DNA from: Microcebus murinus
Taxonomy: Eukaryota > Chordata > Mammalia > Primates > Cheirogaleidae
Direction: 5' to 3'
Length of the DNA: 64,000 nt
Assembly: GCF_040939455.1 (NCBI RefSeq)
Contig: NC_134106.1
Coordinates: forward strand, 38,152,001-38,216,000
Positions 9,926 through 21,887 of the stretch are shown in pieces. Below the pieces are notes generated by a model that worked only from the letters and a program-made list of their open reading frames with translations, was not told the origin of the DNA and made no database searches. Position 1 is the first letter of the stretch, and each line of letters starts with the position of its first letter. Made by a program: the position numbers and the translations under genes.

Positions 9926-12900
9926 GTGAGTTGAGAGGCCGCTTCTGCGGGAGGAGGCTGGGAGCACCTAACTACTCTGCCAGGAACTTTGCCTTTTCTT
10001 TGTTTTTTTTTTCGCCCAAAGGTCGCTGATTCTAGCCTCTGTCCTCCTACCGTCACCATAAACTATCCATGTCCCTCCCCAACGACCTTATAGTTCTGTA
10101 TATTTTGTATTCAGAACAGTCTCAGTTCTGCACCTCTTTGCCTGTTTCTGTTGCCTCCCCCCAGTCTCATAGCTCATCAGTCCCCCCTTCCATAAAAAAT
10201 GCTCAGTTAAACATTGACTACACCTTTTCCTCTTGAATTTTCTAACCTTTCCTTTTCGTTAATGCAACGAGTATTATATACTCCTGCCAAATGCTGGGCA
10301 CTAGAACCGAAGGGTAGGGACCTCGTCTTACCCTTTCTTACTCGTCATTATGCCGGGATATGGCTTAGAGTAAGCCTAGCAGATATTTAAATCGAACCTC
10401 CACATAAGTACAATTTGTTACTTCCCTAACTTAAAACCTTTAATACTTTTTCAATGTGCGGTGAATAATTGGTTGTTTATATTTTTGGAGTCTGGCATAC
10501 AAGACCCTCCACAATAAAGCCCCAGCTTATCTTTCTAACTTCATCTTCACTGACCCTTACCTTCTACACACTTAGACTAGACCAAACCAAATTACTCTTT
10601 GTGCCCATGTGTACTCTGAGCTTTCCATGCCTTTCCTCAGGATGTATCCTTTATTTATTTTGCCCTCAGCCTCTTTTCCTCCTCTTTCTTCACAGTCCTA
10701 TGCCACATATTCATATACTCTCTGTTGTCTTCGCCACAAAACTATCCTGGATTTCCCTAGCCAGGGTTATTTCTTTCTGCGTGGAATTTCTCCTAGTACT
10801 TTAGCTCTAAATTTATTCTAGTTCTCAATTGTTATACGTTTTATTTTTAGCTTATATATTGGTTGAATGGCTCTTACCTTTTTTGGAGAGGGGGGAAAGT
10901 CTGTAATCCCTGTTGAAAGCTATAGACTCTTACCAGAAAAAAAAAAAGACCTACAAAAGGTTTGTGTACAACTCCCCCTTGTTAACATATCTCCTAAGGT
11001 CTGTCTTTGGAACTCAGGTTAAAGACTGCTGTTAGAGAAATTAGCGTACTATAATGTCCTTGAAATCTAGAGTTTTGTCTGATTAATTGATTTATTTTTG
11101 TCAGCACTTTGTATAGTGGTTTTTACATAATAGATGCTTAGTAAATGTTTATGGAATGAGTAGACTTATCAGATTTGTTTAAACAGTGAAAGCCCATTAT
11201 AATTATCTTATTATATTTCAGATTTTACTTAGCCACAGTTAATATCTTGAGTCTCAGTTCACTGGCCCCTATCCCAGCATTAACAGGCTCCTACTGTAGT
11301 ATGGGTGTTGATACCATTGTGAACCTTAGACACAATGTAGTGTATTTATTAGATAGTAAATTTTAATTCCCCCTTTACTATCTTGTTATAACAGGTGAAA
11401 AGAAACTTGGTACTGTTATCACTCCAGATACATGGAAAGATGGTGCTAGGAATACCACAGGTATTTTTTCTTTTAGAAAATTGAAATTAAATCAAGAACT
11501 TTCTGTGAATAACATTTTTACTTTTATATTATTTGTAAAATGGAACATTATGTGTTCAGAGTATTTCATCTATTAAACATTAAAGATTATTGTGTCCACC
11601 AATGATTTAATATCTTCTATTTAGTTCTCTCAGTTACATGTACAGGTTCCTAATATGGTAGGCAGGAGATAGCAAAAGTAGTAAATTATTTTCAGGTGAT
11701 AACTATATCACTGTATTTGATTTGATTCAGCTTACAGTCTATTTAACTTCCCCTCTCTTCACCTGATTTTCATATTCTTGAACAAATCATTTAAACTGTT
11801 TTCACCTTCATTATCATTAAATACATATAGTAAAATATGTTTTAGAAGGAAAAGAAACCCTTCCATTCTATTTAAGTCTATGACATCAAAGTAGTGGCTT
11901 CAGTACATACAGTAAATGTAGACTCATTCCTAAAGTACCACTCTGAGTCTGAGAAATCAAAAGTTTGTATTTTACACAAATTTTTATTGCTTCCCTTCTG
12001 TTTTATTTTTAAGTAGAGCCTTAACCTAGCTATTAAATGAGGGTTTTAAAAATTTAGATATAGGCTGTTTCATTGGGAGAAGGTCAAAGAATGAACTTTT
12101 TAAGTAATTGTTATATGTTCAATGTATAGAAATAACCCACTAAAATGTATTTTATTTTGATACAGAAAGTGGTGGAAGAAAGCTAAATGAAAATAAAGCT
12201 TTGACTTCAAAAAAAGCCAGGTAGGTAAGAGCATTCATAGAAGAGGGCTTATAAATTTCTACTCTTTGTAGTTTCAAGCCTACTTGAGTGAATTTTGTGT
12301 GCACCATTCCATCACAACAAAACATGGAGTTAGGTAGTTCCTAGCAGGCAAAGCCAAACTCTATTACAACCTGCTTGTTTTACCATGTTCCTCCTCACTG
12401 TATAAGTATATGAAGGTATTACTGCTACTCTCTTTTTACAATTTCACTAGAAAACATGACTTTTTAATCTACTTCTTAATTGTCCTATAAATCAGAAAGA
12501 GCACAGAGATGTGGAAGGATCATAAGCTTTGAAGTCTGACCTAAATTTTAATCTAGAGTCTAGGATTTATGAAAAGGATTTGCTCTGTAAAATTTGAATC
12601 CAGCCAAAAGGCCACATGCAGGGATCCAGAAAGCCACATGGCCCCGAGGCCAGAGGTTCCCCACCCCACTTTTTCATCTGAGAATGGGGATAAAAATATC
12701 TGCTATCTTAAAACCAGTTTTTTGATACCATGCTTTATTATATCCAGTCTTAAACTCCATGAATCCTTCCAACTGCCATCCAATTTCCTTCCCTTCACAG
12801 CAAACATTTTCCAAAGCTTTATCTAGACCAGGGGTCCTCAAACTTTTTAAACAGGGGACCAGTTCACTGTCCCTCAGACCGTTGGAGGGCCAGGCTATAG

Positions 12901-15900
12901 TTTAAAAAAAAAACTATGAACAAATTCCTATGCACACTGCACATATCTTATTTTGAAGTAAAAAAACAAACGGGCAAAAACACCCACATGTGGCCCAAGG
13001 GCCATAGTTTGAGGACGCCTGATCTAGACACTTCTCAATTTCCTTAAGTTTCATTGTCTCTATCAAGCTTTCATCCCCACCACAGCCCTCAAACTGCTCT
13101 TGTCAAGATCACAAGTGACCTTTAAAACTGATAGCTACTTCTCTATTCTTATCTTACTAAGCCTCTTAACTCTTTTTGGCAACTCTTTATTCTCCTGGCT
13201 TCCAGGATACCACACTCTCCTGGTTTTCCTCTCAAAACTCTCCCACAGTGACTTTAATCCACTGGTTTTAATTCAAATTGTACGCCATTGACTCCCAAAT
13301 TTATATCTCTAGTCCTAACTTCTCCGAGCTCCAAGAATATACCTAACTGCTTGCTTGACATACCTAATTTGATGTCTGACAGCCACCTCTTTTTCCTTTA
13401 GTGTTCTCATCATAGTAAGTGGCACCACTGTCTAATCCTGTTGTTGAAGCATAAAAACTAGAATTTCTCACTGAGTCCTCTCTTTCTCCCATTTCCCATA
13501 TCCATCAGCAAGTTCTTTGGACCTTCCTCCAACATGTAACCTGAATCTGTCTGCTTCTGTCTATCTCGCTGCTATTATCTTCTTCCAAACCACTGTTATT
13601 TCTTGAATACTGTAAAAATGTTCTATCTCCCTGCTTCTTTGTCTCTGGTTTGCTACAGTTGCCTCAGAGTAACCAGAGTGGTCATTTAAAAAGGTCATGT
13701 AATTCCTTTGCTTAAAACTCACCAATCGTCTTCTTTTTCCACATAGAATAACCTGCTACCATGTTTTCACAAGGTCCTCTAAGATATAACCCCTCTGTCC
13801 TTTCTCACTTCTGTTGTACCACACTCCACATTCATCACATACCATCCTCATGAGATATGCCAAGCCCACTCCCATCTAAAACAATTTGTACTTATTACTC
13901 CCTCCTCAAGCTCATCCCTCAGAGCTTACGCTTCTGGCTCTTTCTTGTTATTTGGGTCTTAGCTCCCAAGGAGGAGGTGTCACATCCTCAGAAAGGGTTC
14001 CCTAACTAGCATATAATCTCTTCTCTCCTCCCTTCATCTCTGCCATAGTATCTTGTTTGAATTTTCTCTGTAATACATATCACTATCTGAAAAGCTTGCC
14101 TGTTTTATTAGAATGTCCATTTCCTTATTATCTCTTCTCATAGAATATCAGCTTGATGAGGATAGGGACCTGTCTATTAAGTTCATCTTTGGTAGCTGGC
14201 ACATAGTAGGCACTCAGTATGTATTTGCTGGATGAGTAAAATACTTGTTTTATGACATCATTCCAAAGATTAGAAATAATAGCAACAAAGCTTTTACTAC
14301 ATACAGTGCCTGGCACATAGTAGGTGCTTATTAAACAATGGATATAAAACATCATGGTATATTCAGTCTTCCTATGCAATGTTACACTATATGTTGTTGA
14401 CTGACTTATTGATGTCTTCTAAGACCATTCAATTTTTATTGACTAAGTTGTTATTTGTGCAGATTGTATGGTTTTCTATACTTCTTTTATGTATGCTCCC
14501 AAACTTACCCTGATATCATTAAAAAGTAGCTATTACTTTTGGGTACTCTAAATATCACACTTTAGAAAGCTTACTACTTATTGCTTTAAATCTATGATAC
14601 CATTATTTATACAATGCATCATTACTTTAAGAAAGAAAAAGTTCTTCTAATTTATTGAAGGATTTCAGGGATTAAATTGTATATCTTAGAGTGGTAAAAT
14701 ATGGTTTTAAGAAAAAAATGATGCTCAGACATACAGGTACAAACAAATTGAGCTTATTGAAAAGAAAGATAGTGTCTCTCTTCTCTTGTGGGGAGTACAG
14801 TGATATTCTCTTGGGTTTGAAAAACTTAATCTTTGAAAATGGGCTGTTGTGCTGTTACCTTAAGAGAGGATACCAGGTCTAGGACAGTGTTGATATTCAG
14901 TATATGAGGATTATTACAAAAACTCATTTTGTATTTAGGGAAGCAGTTTTTACATCAGAGTATTATTGCTAATTTAGGAGAAAGTATTTCTTCTAAAGTT
15001 ACTTTGTAATCCAGTCACTATAAGATGGCATTTTTGTATAGTAAAAGCTCCTTTATCCAAAGGGATTGGGTCAGTTAATCGAAAATGTCAGTTAATATAG
15101 GCAATCACTAAAAGATACATATACCTTATTTTAAATTAAAGCATGTAACAGTAGATGCATTCATCAATCATTGATATTGAGACAAGGCCTTTTAAGGATG
15201 AATCTGCTGATAAGAGTTCTACTTCATTATCCTCACATAAATCATGACCAGAATATATATTTTCATTATTCTTGAAGTGGAGCAAAAACTGACACTTAAA
15301 GTTTGGAGTTTTTCTTATGATTTTCCCCCAGTTTTTAACAGTTGTCTTACCCATACCTCATTCAGTATCAGGTTTAATAATTCACACTTATCTGTCACCC
15401 TAAAGCAGTCATTTAGTTTTTATGAAATCAGTCACTCTTTTGCACTCACATTTCATCAGTTTCCATAATATTTATGTCATGCAAATAGAATGGCAGATAC
15501 AACTGATATGAAGAGGTTTGAGTATAAGTACTGTACAACTGACTCTTCATAAGCATACAGATGACATGGAGCAGAGCTGTGCTGCATATTAGACAGTGGT
15601 CAACTGGAAGAGCCAGACTGCCTGTCAATGGTAGAGTTTGATGGAGGGAATGGAGAGCAGGGATTAATCCTGGGTGTTGTATAAGTAAGGTTATTAATGA
15701 GTATTTCTAGTGTAATATACATTTCTCTATCTTTAAAAATTCTCTAGATTTGATCCATATGGAAAGAATAAGTTCTCCACTTGCAGAATTTGTAAAAGTT
15801 CTGTGCACCAACCAGGTTCTCATTATTGCCAGGGCTGTGCCTACAAAAAGGGTAAGTTCCTTTTAAATACCATTTTTTATTCATATCAAACCTATTTTGC

Positions 15901-16189
15901 TGCTGATTTGGATAAGAGAAAAGGAGTAGCCTTTCTTAAATTATATTAATCAAAACCTTTTTTTGAGTCAAAATAGAACGTAAAACTTGTTAATAGTTAA
16001 AAGTAAATATTTATTTTCTGATGCTGTTACATGATGTTTTAAGCTTAACTTAAATTAAGCTTGACTTAAATTAACCAAACAATTACTATTATGATTTGAT
16101 TGCTCACGTTTTCTTTTGTTTCAGGTATCTGCGCGATGTGTGGAAAAAAGGTTTTAGATACCAAAAACTACAAGCAAACATCTGTCTAG
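9910..16189 (+). CDS. CRIPT: CRIPT, cysteine-rich PDZ-binding protein, complete
   Basis: CRIPT is a 101-residue protein found in the cytosol, at synapses and in the nucleus. Its C-terminal QTSV is a class I PDZ ligand that binds PSD-95 (DLG4) PDZ3, and the protein has also been reported in the human minor spliceosome. Coding exons are 9910-9925, 11395-11460, 12166-12220, 15748-15851 and 16125-16189 (306 bases with the stop); every junction is GT/AG and every split codon resolves. Four CxxC pairs (C3/C6, C58/C61, C73/C76, C83/C86) form the expected zinc-ribbon-like metal-binding core. As far as I recall, the protein is identical to human. It shares a CpG-island promoter with PIGF, which runs the other way. 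Very confident. Confidence 0.98.
9926..11394 (+). other. CRIPT: CRIPT intron 1
   Basis: The donor is GTGAGT and the acceptor TTATAACAG. The first part is the tail of the CpG island. Most of the rest (about 10390-11165) is L2-like. Confidence 0.9.
10390..11165 (+). repeat. L2 fossil in CRIPT intron 1
   Basis: The order of features is that of an L2 3' half: an ACAAGACCCTCCACAATAAAG-like segment near 10500, pyrimidine-rich text, and a TAGATGCTTAGTAAATG tail near 11130. Family assignment is from memory; boundaries are approximate. Confidence 0.6.
11395..11460 (+). CDS. CRIPT: CRIPT exon 2
   Basis: The acceptor is ATAACAG and the donor GTATTT. It completes Cys6 and encodes EKKLGTVITPDTWKDGARNT plus Thr and one base of Glu28. 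Intron 2 (11461-12165) is unique AT-rich sequence with nothing recognisable. Confidence 0.97.
12166..12220 (+). CDS. CRIPT: CRIPT exon 3
   Basis: The acceptor is TGATACAG and the donor GTAGGT. It encodes the end of Glu28, SGGRKLNENKALTSKKA and two bases of Arg46, the basic, flexible middle of the protein. Confidence 0.97.
12720..14240 (+). repeat. L2 fossil interrupted by a hAT element
   Basis: L2 landmarks are in order: TCCTGGTTTTCCTCTCAAAA near 13218, GACTCCCAAATTTATATCTC near 13290, CATCAGCAAGTTC near 13505, CACTATCTGAAAA near 14080 and GGCACATAGTAGGCACTCAG near 14199. The hAT copy at 12829-13021 splits it. A second tail-like unit (GGCACATAGTAGGTGCTTAT) lies near 14313. Confidence 0.75.
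12829..13021. mobile_element. 193-bp hAT miniature transposon (MITE)
   Basis: The ends are inverted repeats, CAGGGGTCCTCAAACT on the left and, read inward from the right, CAGGCGTCCTCAAACT: 15 of 16 match. The element is flanked by a perfect 8-bp target duplication, ATCTAGAC (12821-12828 and 13022-13029), the hAT signature. It has no coding capacity and must have been moved by an autonomous relative. Low apparent decay suggests it is younger than the L2 it interrupts. Family identity was not checked. Confidence 0.93.
15041..15660 (-). mobile_element. Possible Tigger/Jerky-like transposon remnant
   Basis: A minus-strand reading at 15354-15136 begins MGKTTVKNWGKIIRK, which resembles the helix-turn-helix of pogo/Jerky-type transposases. 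The left side has 'ctcctttatccaaagggatt', reminiscent of Tigger ends. Terminal repeats are not clear. It could instead be unique DNA. Confidence 0.3.
15748..15851 (+). CDS. CRIPT: CRIPT exon 4
   Basis: The acceptor is TTCTCTAG and the donor GTAAGT. It encodes residues 46-80 with the CxxC pairs at 58/61 (TCRIC) and 73/76 (YCQGC), the core of the zinc-ribbon-like fold. Intron 4 (15852-16124) is short and featureless. Confidence 0.97.
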
Positions 16190-17035
16190 ATGTATTGATG
16201 AAGTTTTTTGGCTTTCTATGTAATTTTACCTTCTGCTTTGAATTTTCAAGGCATAACATTGATGTTCAACTTATAAAATAACATGTTTTAAGACAAATAA
16301 GTCTAAACCAGGGAAGTTGATTGATATTCATTCTTTTGCTCTCAAGAAGTTCTAAACAGCAACAATGTCACTAGTCTTCTGCTTTAAGTGGTTATTTTCT
16401 TTATAAGCATTTTATTGAACTAGAATAAGTGGCAAATCTACTGAAAATCATTCCCCAGTTTTGTATGCACTTTTATTTAACATTATTCATATAATTCTTA
16501 TCCCCCCCACTTTATTTATAAATATTGCAAAAGTAAGAAGATTACAGATATTTTGCTCTGAACTTGGCATCCAGACTTAAAATTCTTCCCTCATTCTGTT
16601 ACTGGTGGCATAGTGCTTAGAATCAGCTTTCTCTAAATTAATTGCAGTTTCATAGGATATTTAAATGTTTGAGGCCATTATTGCTGAATGGCTCCTTAGT
16701 AATTAGCCCAGACGCAAATCAAAGACAAGTTGGACTTGTGATTTTAAAGTTGTTCTTGAAGTCAAAGTGCTAGTCCCTTCCATATGTGAACAAGAGCACA
16801 AGGTACACCCACCCGTATGTCCAAATGAATACACTGGATTTCAGAAAAACATATACATATTACCTTGAATTCAAATTGTCATGAAAACCAGAAGAATGGT
16901 GTTCATCCATGTTGATGTGTAATGAAAATGAATCCCTACTCTTTGAGAAAAGCTCTTTGAAGCAGAAACCAAACTTTTTTTTAGCTGCCTGCTTTGACTT
17001 CCAAAAAGAAATAAATAGAACAAAGCAAACATCTT
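16125..17035 (+). CDS. CRIPT: CRIPT exon 5: terminal coding part and 3' UTR
   Basis: The acceptor is TTTCAG. Coding runs 16125-16189 (GICAMCGKKVLDTKNYKQTS, Val, stop TAG) and ends in the PDZ-binding QTSV. The rest is 3' UTR, placed here up to a probable poly(A) site about 20 bases after the AATAAA at 17010-17015. Another AATAAA near 17239 could extend it. Confidence 0.85.
17010..17015 (+). terminator. CRIPT: Candidate CRIPT poly(A) signal
   Basis: A canonical AATAAA about 820 bases after the stop is followed by a T/G-rich stretch (CTCTTTTGTTGTTGTTG at 17037-17055), as expected for a downstream element. Confidence 0.55.
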
Positions 17036-17039
17036 GACT

Positions 17040-18470
17040 CTTTTGTTGTTGTTGTTGTTATAATGTAGACTGCTAAAAGGACTACTTTAAGGTTTCAAAT
17101 GAATATTTTTCTTAGGTTGCCTTCAGAAGTTCAGGATTTCTGCTTTTAGAACCTATAGCCTGCTATGGAAGACCAAATAAGTATTCCCTATTTCCATTTG
17201 TAGTGTGTATAAATACATATCACCATAAAATATGTAGAATAAATAGTGTGATCATGTATTAGATGATCACATGATATAGACATGATATAGATACAGCATT
17301 TTTGTCTTTAAATTACTCTGAAAATTATAATTGTAACTTTTTAACTTTAAGGTTTTTCAAATATGCTTTTCTAGGATATATTGTTATTTATTCATATCCA
17401 GAAAAATCACAAGAATATATAAAATATAAATAATATCTCTGAGCAGTAAGTTTCCTCATGATTTGATCTGTTTGAGGTTTTTAATTAAAATTATAACACA
17501 AGGGACTCATAACAGGACATGATCAGAGAATGTCCCAGAGCCATTAAAGATTGGATTGGTTGACTTAGAGAAACGTGCTCTTTTCAGGAATCAAATGGAA
17601 TCTAGATTTGCCCAACTCATATTTTATATTCACCCCTTGAGTAGCCTTCCATAAATGGAGCCAGTGGCCAAACTGGGGTTCTTCTATGAAGATTTTTGTT
17701 AGTATTATAAATCTTCATACTGCCTAAATAATAATAATATGACATAAATTGAGTAGAAGTAGTTACTAGATGAGAAGGAACCCCAATAAAATATTTTTTA
17801 AATGAAAAGCATAAAAACAGACACTAGCAAAATAAGATGACAGAATTAAGGCCAAACATAACTTTTATCAAAGTAAATGTAAAAGTTGATGAAAGAACCT
17901 ATTTTTTTTTAAATCTCAGATTGTATTTAAAAAGATAACTAGAAACAAATACCAATAGAACACTTAAGTAAATTTTATACATTCATTCATTAATATATAT
18001 AGCTGTCAAAATGATGGAAGAATTACATATGTTTGCAGAAGTGAGTGTATCCATATGGAAAACACTGGAAACGTAATACTGTTTTTCTCGGTAGTGGGTC
18101 TAAAGTTTGAGAAAATAGACTTAACCCTTTACAACCCTTATGCCAACCTTCAAATACCTTTTAGCTCCTAGTTCCCTTACCTGGGGGAGTGTAGGAAGTA
18201 CTAACAATTTTAGTGTCTTAGAAATATACATGCACATATATGCATATATTTGTTTTTGGGAATTTTAAGTAGAAGAAAAATGTATACTTTATTCTGTACT
18301 TGGAATTCTTTTGTAACGTTTCCCATGTTTGCTTTATCATTTTCTATCTCTTGATGTATACTTTTATCCTTGACCCTTTAGAGAGTATGTTATGGACCTC
18401 ATACACTTTACCCTTTAATACTATATATATGTCATAAGAATAAGCATACTATCTTGCCTACATACGGTTA
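17040..18470. other. Intergenic, AT-rich, nothing recognised
   Basis: This region downstream of the inferred CRIPT end has no recognisable repeat or exon. Part could belong to a longer CRIPT 3' UTR if a distal poly(A) site is used. Confidence 0.5.
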
Positions 18471-19000
18471 TCAAATTCAGAAATTTAACATTGATACGAT
18501 ATTATAATCTGCAGCCCATATTCTAATTTCATTTGTTGTTTATTGGTAATATTTTTTTAGCCACAGAGTCCAGTCCAGGATTGTATATTCTATTGTCATG
18601 GCTCTTTAATCTGAAATAGTTCCTCAGGCTTTCTTTGTGTTTTGCAATATTAGTATATTTGAAAAATACAGAGCAGCTAAAGGGCAGAATATCCCTCAGT
18701 TTGATGTTTCCTCATGGTTAGATTCAGGTTGTACAGTGGGGCTTGAAATACTGTATGTGATGTGTCTTCCAGATATCCCACCCAGATGCACAGAAGATCC
18801 CTTTGTCCCTAATTGGTAATGTTAATTTTGATGACTTAGGTAAGATGTCCAGTTTCTCCACTGTATATTACTGTTTTTCCTTTTGTGATTAGTGGGTAAT
18901 TTGTGAGGAGAAACTCTGAGACCATGTTGATAATTCTATTACTCATCAAACCTGCCCCTTTGGGATTTAGTATCCTTTGATGATACTTGTCTGAATAAAT
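18470..19000. repeat. Old L1-type fragment, copy A
   Basis: Features include a 'gttatcaaattcag' start, TTGTCATGGCTCTTTAATCT, GATGTTTCCTCATGGTTAGA and AGTTTCTCCACTGTATATTA. I associate this text with L1ME-class elements. The same order recurs in copy B at 19215-19780. Orientation relative to L1 is not certain. Confidence 0.45.
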
Positions 19001-19214
19001 TTTTACTAGAATTTTTGCAAAATTCTGTTTTTTAATTATTCTTAATGTATTTATTAGTTGTCATTCTTTAGAGGTTTCCCTTTATCATCAGCTTAGAATA
19101 AGTGCTTTTTTCTGAACCACTTGAGTGTTTTTTACAGATGTGATGCCTCTTTACCCCTAAATACTTAAGTTTGTATTTCCTAAGAACAAGGGAGTATTCC
19201 TACATAACCATAGC

Positions 19215-19780
19215 ACAGTTATCAAAATTAGAAAATTTACATGCATATGTTACTATTATCAAATCTGGTCTGGGATCCAATCAGGGATAATGCATTACAC
19301 TTCGTTGTCATGTCTCCAATGTCCTTTAATCTGGAACAATTAATTCTTCAACCAGTCTTTCAAAAATGTCAAAGTCATGAAATGCATGGGTCAGCTTTTT
19401 TATAGAATGTCCCTTGATTTGGATTTTTCTGATGGTTCTTCATTATTAGACTGAATTTATGCATTTTTGGCAGGAGTACCACAGAAGTTGACATTGTGTC
19501 CTTTTCATGTGCATCATATGGTGTCAGTTATCTCGTACAAGGATGTTAATTCTGATCACCTGTCTTAGGTGATAGCTACTAGATTTCTACATTGTAAATT
19601 TTCTAATTTTTTCTAGTAAACTAATAAGCATTTTATGGGGAAATTCTTAGAGACTCTCAAGTATTCTGTTTCTCAATAAATTTTCATGTACTAATTTTAA
19701 CATCCAGTGATATTTCATGGTTGAATTGTTGGTGATTTTTCCAACTTTATCATTCCTCTATATTAGGTGGCATTCTGAGT
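19215..19780. repeat. Old L1-type fragment, copy B
   Basis: It repeats the landmarks of copy A in the same order and orientation: 'gttatcaaaattag', TTGTCATGTCTCCAATGTCC, TTTAATCTGGAACAATTAAT, GATTTCTACATTGTAAATTT. It also keeps the GCATTTTTGGCAGGAGTACC segment that copy A lacks. Confidence 0.45.
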
Positions 19781-21580
19781 ATATTAGTATAAACTCGTGG
19801 ATTCCTGTATTATTCAGTCCATTACTATCATTTGTTTTAATATCAACATATTCCAAATTTGGCCAGTGGGAGACCTTTCAAGCTGGTTTATGGGTCTTTT
19901 TGACATGATCTTATTGTTCTTTGAGCAATTCTTTACTTTCCAGCATAGGATATTCCGAGTTTACCTTTGTTTTTGTTCTTAGGTTTTTTTTCCTCCTACA
20001 TCAGCCCTGGAATGAGCCATGTTTCCAAAGATTCTTAGTTTCTTTTAATGGATAATGGTGTTTAGAAACTAAGATCAGAGCCTCCTAGGTTGTCATTGTT
20101 TTTCGGCCCCTTCGACAGAAAGAGCTAGGAAACATATTAGAAAGTACAACTTTTACTGACATCTCTGATTCCAGTCCAACCACACAGGATTCTTCCTTGC
20201 CTTTCCCCATTCCATATTCTTCTTCCATGGTGAGAACCCTGGTGCTGAGCATCATCAATATAATTACTCATTTATAGAACTCTGAATTTTTTTATATTAG
20301 ACATGTATATATTCCTTTGGTAATTAAAAATAATTTTTAAAAAATCTAGGTAAGCCCACAGGAGTGTTACATATGTCAGTGTCATTCATCTGAATGTTAT
20401 TACAGAAAACAATATTGGAATTTCTATGCAAATACTGCCTCTCTGATGAATTAGGCAAATGAGCAAATGGTGCTAAATACTTTCAATTCAGCCAATATTT
20501 GTTGGACTTCTACTTTCTTCTCAACCCTGGTCAGACTGTTGTTATTGTTTCCAAAATTTTTGTTCATAAGCAAGAACTTGATAAACAGCGCATCAAATTA
20601 ATGTAGAATTGTAAAAGTAAGTTCAACACTAAGAACAAGGAAAATATAATGAAAGAATAGTAACTAAAAGAAGAGACCAGCTCAAGAGCAATGATTTTAG
20701 CAAAAAAAAAAAAAATTAGAAACTGGACTAAAGTAGAACTGGAAGAATGGATAAAGGGACAGATATGAAAGACCTGATAAAAAAATTTAGCAGGACCCAG
20801 TGACTAACTGGAGGTAATAAGGCCATGAGTCACAGTGGATCTCATTTAGATGTGGTAATAGTAGGTCTCTCCACCAGATGGCAATGATGTTCTTTCTCAG
20901 TTTTTAATTTGCCATGATGCTAAAAGATTTGCACTAAAGCAACTTAAAGATCAACTAAAGGGACTTAAGTGTCCAACAGCATTATGAATAAGATTGCCAG
21001 AGAAACTTACCATACAACAACAAAAAGCCTGGAAAAAATATATATACATGCATACACGTATGGAAAAATTTAAAATATGAGTGTAATTAAACTGGCAAGA
21101 AGTAATGATCTCCAGAGGCTAGGGGGAAAAAAGTACAAATTCAAAGGGTAAAGTAGCACCAAGGCCAGTGCTTGCCTTGGGAATATCTGCCAACTCTCAC
21201 GCTCTAAAGCCTATGTTTTAAAGGGCATCATATCCATGGAAGACAAAGCCCAGGACTTCAGCGAGGTGGGGAGGTTAGATCAGAGATGTGTACAAAAAGC
21301 ATGGAGCCCTGAAAAGCAACGATTTTAGTGGTTTTCTAGAACATGTATACACAGAGAAATACACTTTTGTATCATGGCCTTAGGCCTGGGAAGAATGCAT
21401 AAGAAAAAAATTGAAAACCTCTCCAGAAACTTCATGAAGATCTAGTGATAGAAAATATTAAATAGAAATTGAGACATGAAAGGTAGAGGTCTGACATACA
21501 TCCAAAGTTCCAAAAGAAGCTATTCTCTCTACTTTTACATATAAAACTTTTTATAACAAATAGTTTTTTTAAAAGTGAAA
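19781..21580. other. Intergenic, mostly unrecognised
   Basis: Sequence after copy B is unclassified to about 20990. It contains a CTCF-like site at 20871-20885. From about 20990 it becomes A-rich and L1-like, leading into the larger L1 remnant. Confidence 0.4.
20871..20885 (+). promoter_or_regulatory. Candidate CTCF-type motif
   Basis: CCACCAGATGGCAAT agrees with the CTCF core at every main position (CC, AG, TGGC), failing only in the last flanking bases. It is a motif match only, with no evidence of occupancy. Confidence 0.3.
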
Positions 21581-21721
21581 TAGACATTTTTAGGCAAAGA
21601 ACGGATTCACACTAGACGACATTGGAAAAGGCATATTTCAGGAAGAAGAAAATGAACTCAAAAGGAAGATCTGAAATCCAAGAAAGAATGGTGAGACTCA
21701 AATGGTAAAGAAGTAAGTAAC

Positions 21722-21887
21722 GGCCGGGCGTGGTGGCTCACGCCTGTAATCCTAGCACTCTGGGAGGCTGAGGCGGGCGGATTGCTCGAGGCCAGGAGTT
21801 CAAAACCAGCCTGAGCAAGAGTGAGACCCCGTCTCTACTATAAATAGAAAGAAATCAAATGGCCAACTAATATATATACAAAAAAAA
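21722..21887 (+). mobile_element. Lemur Alu, left arm and linker only
   Basis: This starts GGCCGGGCGTGGTGGCTCAC, runs through the lemur-type linker (ATAAATAGAAAGAAATCAAA ... CCAACTAATATATA) and ends in a short A-tract. An 11-bp duplication AAGTAAGTAAC flanks it (21711-21721 and 21888-21898). The right arm is absent, so it inserted as a half element. Confidence 0.93.

Larger units (their letters stand above)
9130..9960. promoter_or_regulatory. CpG island and PIGF-CRIPT bidirectional promoter
   Basis: This CpG-dense, TATA-less block separates the 5' ends of two divergent housekeeping genes. Visible motifs are an NRF1-like GCGCAGGCGC (9649-9658), a CCAAT box (9692-9696), a GC box GGGCGGG (9710-9716) and two ETS/GABP sites, CCGGAAGT (9804-9811) and CCGGAAGG (9825-9832), just upstream of the CRIPT start codon at 9910. 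This combination is typical of bidirectional promoters. Transcription start sites are inferred, not seen. Confidence 0.85.
12221..15747 (+). other. CRIPT: CRIPT intron 3
   Basis: This is the largest CRIPT intron. It contains an L2 fossil split by a hAT miniature element (12829-13021), L2 tails near 14200 and 14310, unique sequence from about 14380 to 15040, and a possible Tigger remnant from about 15040. No additional exon is recognised. Confidence 0.85.
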
